The notes under the pieces: model-generated | Told to the model about the DNA's origin: nothing | The model's database searches: none | The model's input: the letters and a program-made list of their open reading frames with translations, nothing else | Program-made: the position numbers and the translations under genes | Origin: CAYVVD01 sp964454975 | GTDB taxonomy: Bacteria > Bacteroidota > Ignavibacteria > Kapaibacteriales > UBA2268 | DNA: 7,196 nucleotides | NCBI GenBank assembly: GCA_964454975.1 | Contig: CAYVVD010000043.1 | Span: forward strand, 1-7,196 | Direction of reading: 5' to 3' | Shown here: positions 6,243 to 7,196 of the stretch, piece after piece | How positions within the stretch are numbered: the first letter of the stretch is position 1 | Layout: each line of letters starts with the position of its first letter

Positions 6243-6773
6243 TTGAACAGTAAACTTTCTGGCATATTATTGTTATTCTGCTTGTTGGCACCAATTGTTG
6301 CCACACTTACTTTTTTACATTACCAAAAAATGCAGATTAAAAAAGATGTTAAGCATCATCTTATTGCCGGAATAAATAAATCAGAATTGGTTTTATTGAA
6401 ATTCACTGAAGAAGAATCCCAAACTCAACTTCGCTGGGAACATTCAAAAGAATTTGAGTATAATGGTCAGATGTATGATATTGTGGAAAAGGAAATCAGA
6501 AGCGACACCATCTATTATTGGTGCTGGTGGGATCATGAAGAAACCAAACTTAATAAAAAGCTTGATAATCTTGTTGCCTATGCATTAGGACATGATGCAC
6601 AGAGAAAGGAAAGCCGAAATAAAATTGAAAATTTTTACAAATCGCTATATTTTAACCCACTCCCTAACCGGGATTTGTTTATAATACAATCAGACCTGAC
6701 TGCTACTCCTTATGAGTTTAGTTATAAGGCTATTTCATATCCTCCACCCGTTCCTCCTCCGGAAATAAGTTAA
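6243..6773 (+). CDS. Membrane-anchored conserved protein of unknown function, paired with a TonB-dependent receptor
   Basis: The 176-residue frame is preceded by an in-frame stop at 6234-6236 and has no ATG before codon 30, so the TTG at 6243 is the probable start; using M30 would remove the membrane segment. Residues ~6-25 form one hydrophobic helix with a basic segment after it (KMQIKKDVKHH), suggesting an N-terminal anchor with the rest in the periplasm. The body contains LLKFTEEESQTQLRWEHSKE (51-70), EYNGQMYDIVE and a striking aromatic/acidic cluster YYWCWWDHEE (91-100), which may bind a metal or ligand. The C-terminus is proline-rich (PPPVPPPE, 167-174). From memory, similar proteins occur in other Bacteroidota beside TonB-dependent receptors, as here; function is unknown. 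It is probably in one operon with the receptor 80 bp downstream. Confidence 0.82.
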   Translation: MNSKLSGILLLFCLLAPIVATLTFLHYQKMQIKKDVKHHLIAGINKSELVLLKFTEEESQTQLRWEHSKEFEYNGQMYDIVEKEIRSDTIYYWCWWDHEETKLNKKLDNLVAYALGHDAQRKESRNKIENFYKSLYFNPLPNRDLFIIQSDLTATPYEFSYKAISYPPPVPPPEIS

Positions 6774-6797
6774 GCAAATAGTTGTTCTTCACCCGCT

Positions 6798-6819
6798 CTG
6801 CCTGTTTAAGAATTGGCAG
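6798..6819 (+). other. Small hairpin between the membrane-anchored gene and the receptor gene
   Basis: CTGCC (6798-6802) and GGCAG (6815-6819) are perfectly complementary around a 12-base loop, and A/T-rich sequence follows. It could tune expression between the two genes. There is no proper T-run, so I do not call it a terminator. Confidence 0.25.
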
Positions 6820-6853
6820 CATATTATTTTGTTTAACATTTTAAATAATCATA

Positions 6854-7196
6854 ATGAAAAAGTTACTTTTTATATGGTTACTGATGGTGTTTATAGGAAT
6901 GTCCTATGCCCAAACAGTAACTATTACAGATCAGCAAACTGAAAAACATTTACAAAATGTTGTGCTGATCAGCGAAAATCCGCAGGCATCTGCGGTAACA
7001 AATGCCAAAGGGCAAGTCGATATTTCGGCTTTCATAGATGCGAAAACCATTCAAATTCGTCATCTTGGCTATAAAACCCTGGTATTAAGTTATAGCCAAA
7101 TTCAATTATCCGGGTTTAATATCACACTGCAACCTTCTAAATTGAACCTTGATGAAGTAGTAATTTCAGGTACACGATGGCGTCAAACTTCAAGCA
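6854..7196 (+). CDS. TonB-dependent outer-membrane receptor, N-terminal part (3' partial)
   Basis: The first 114 codons of a TonB-dependent receptor that continues past the window end. A signal peptide (MKKLLFIWLLMVFIGMSYAQ) is predicted to be cleaved after A19. Residues ~20-94 are a carboxypeptidase-D regulatory-like beta-sandwich, including TVTITDQQTEKHLQNVVL, the TNAKGQVDIS turn, IRHLGYKTL and the last strand FNITLQPS, as is usual for Bacteroidota receptors. It is followed by LNLDEVVISGTRW (98-109), the TonB-box-like segment that leads into the plug domain. The barrel is not in view, so the substrate cannot be told; the SGTRW form occurs in heme- and metal-type receptors, which is only a hint. 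It sits 80 bp after the membrane-anchored protein gene, on the same strand. The ATG is preceded by an A/T-rich stretch, normal for this phylum. Confidence 0.93.
   Translation, partial: MKKLLFIWLLMVFIGMSYAQTVTITDQQTEKHLQNVVLISENPQASAVTNAKGQVDISAFIDAKTIQIRHLGYKTLVLSYSQIQLSGFNITLQPSKLNLDEVVISGTRWRQTSS

Overview
The window looks like chromosomal DNA of a Bacteroidota species, probably from the Chitinophagaceae or a nearby family. The evidence is a TonB-dependent receptor with an N-terminal carboxypeptidase-regulatory-like domain and a plug that opens with LDEVVISGTRW, signal peptides cleaved before Q ('AQ'), a beta-lactamase-fold hydrolase with a DUF3471-like tail, A/T-rich start regions without Shine-Dalgarno sites, and coiled-coil OmpA-type lipoproteins. 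All convincing genes are on the + strand.

Layout. (1) Bases 2-1423 hold the 3' part of a serine beta-lactamase-like hydrolase and a DUF456 membrane protein 3 bp downstream, probably one operon. This part is visibly richer in G/C than what follows. (2) Bases 1424-1575 are a short A/T-rich intergenic region, followed by an AraC-family regulator (1576-2577) resembling the PchR-like subgroup. (3) After about 190 bp comes a compact envelope cassette: an exported protein with a barrel-like C-terminus (2772-3941), a lipoprotein overlapping it by 25 bp with five regular ~52-residue coiled-coil repeats and an OmpA-type peptidoglycan-binding domain (3917-5275), and a small lipoprotein with an RskA-C-like fold (5341-5742). 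The first and third genes share a similar leader element about 40 bp before their start codons. (4) Bases 5743-6242 contain no intact gene of note. They hold a perfect hairpin, short open stretches of unknown origin, and a clear relic of a split transketolase in which the start of the N-subunit active-site region is joined directly to the C-terminus of the C-subunit. A tiny cysteine-rich ORF follows the relic. (5) Bases 6243-7196 hold a membrane-anchored conserved protein of unknown function and the start of a TonB-dependent receptor that runs off the window.

The genes suggest two envelope functions. The 2772-5742 cassette could tie the outer membrane to peptidoglycan and may be controlled by the AraC protein upstream. 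The 6243-7196 pair looks like an uptake operon for an unidentified substrate. No mobile element, CRISPR array, rRNA or tRNA was recognised. The most interesting items are the three-gene envelope cassette, the duplicated leader element, the periodic coiled-coil lipoprotein, the chimeric transketolase relic and the cysteine-rich mini-ORF just before the receptor operon.
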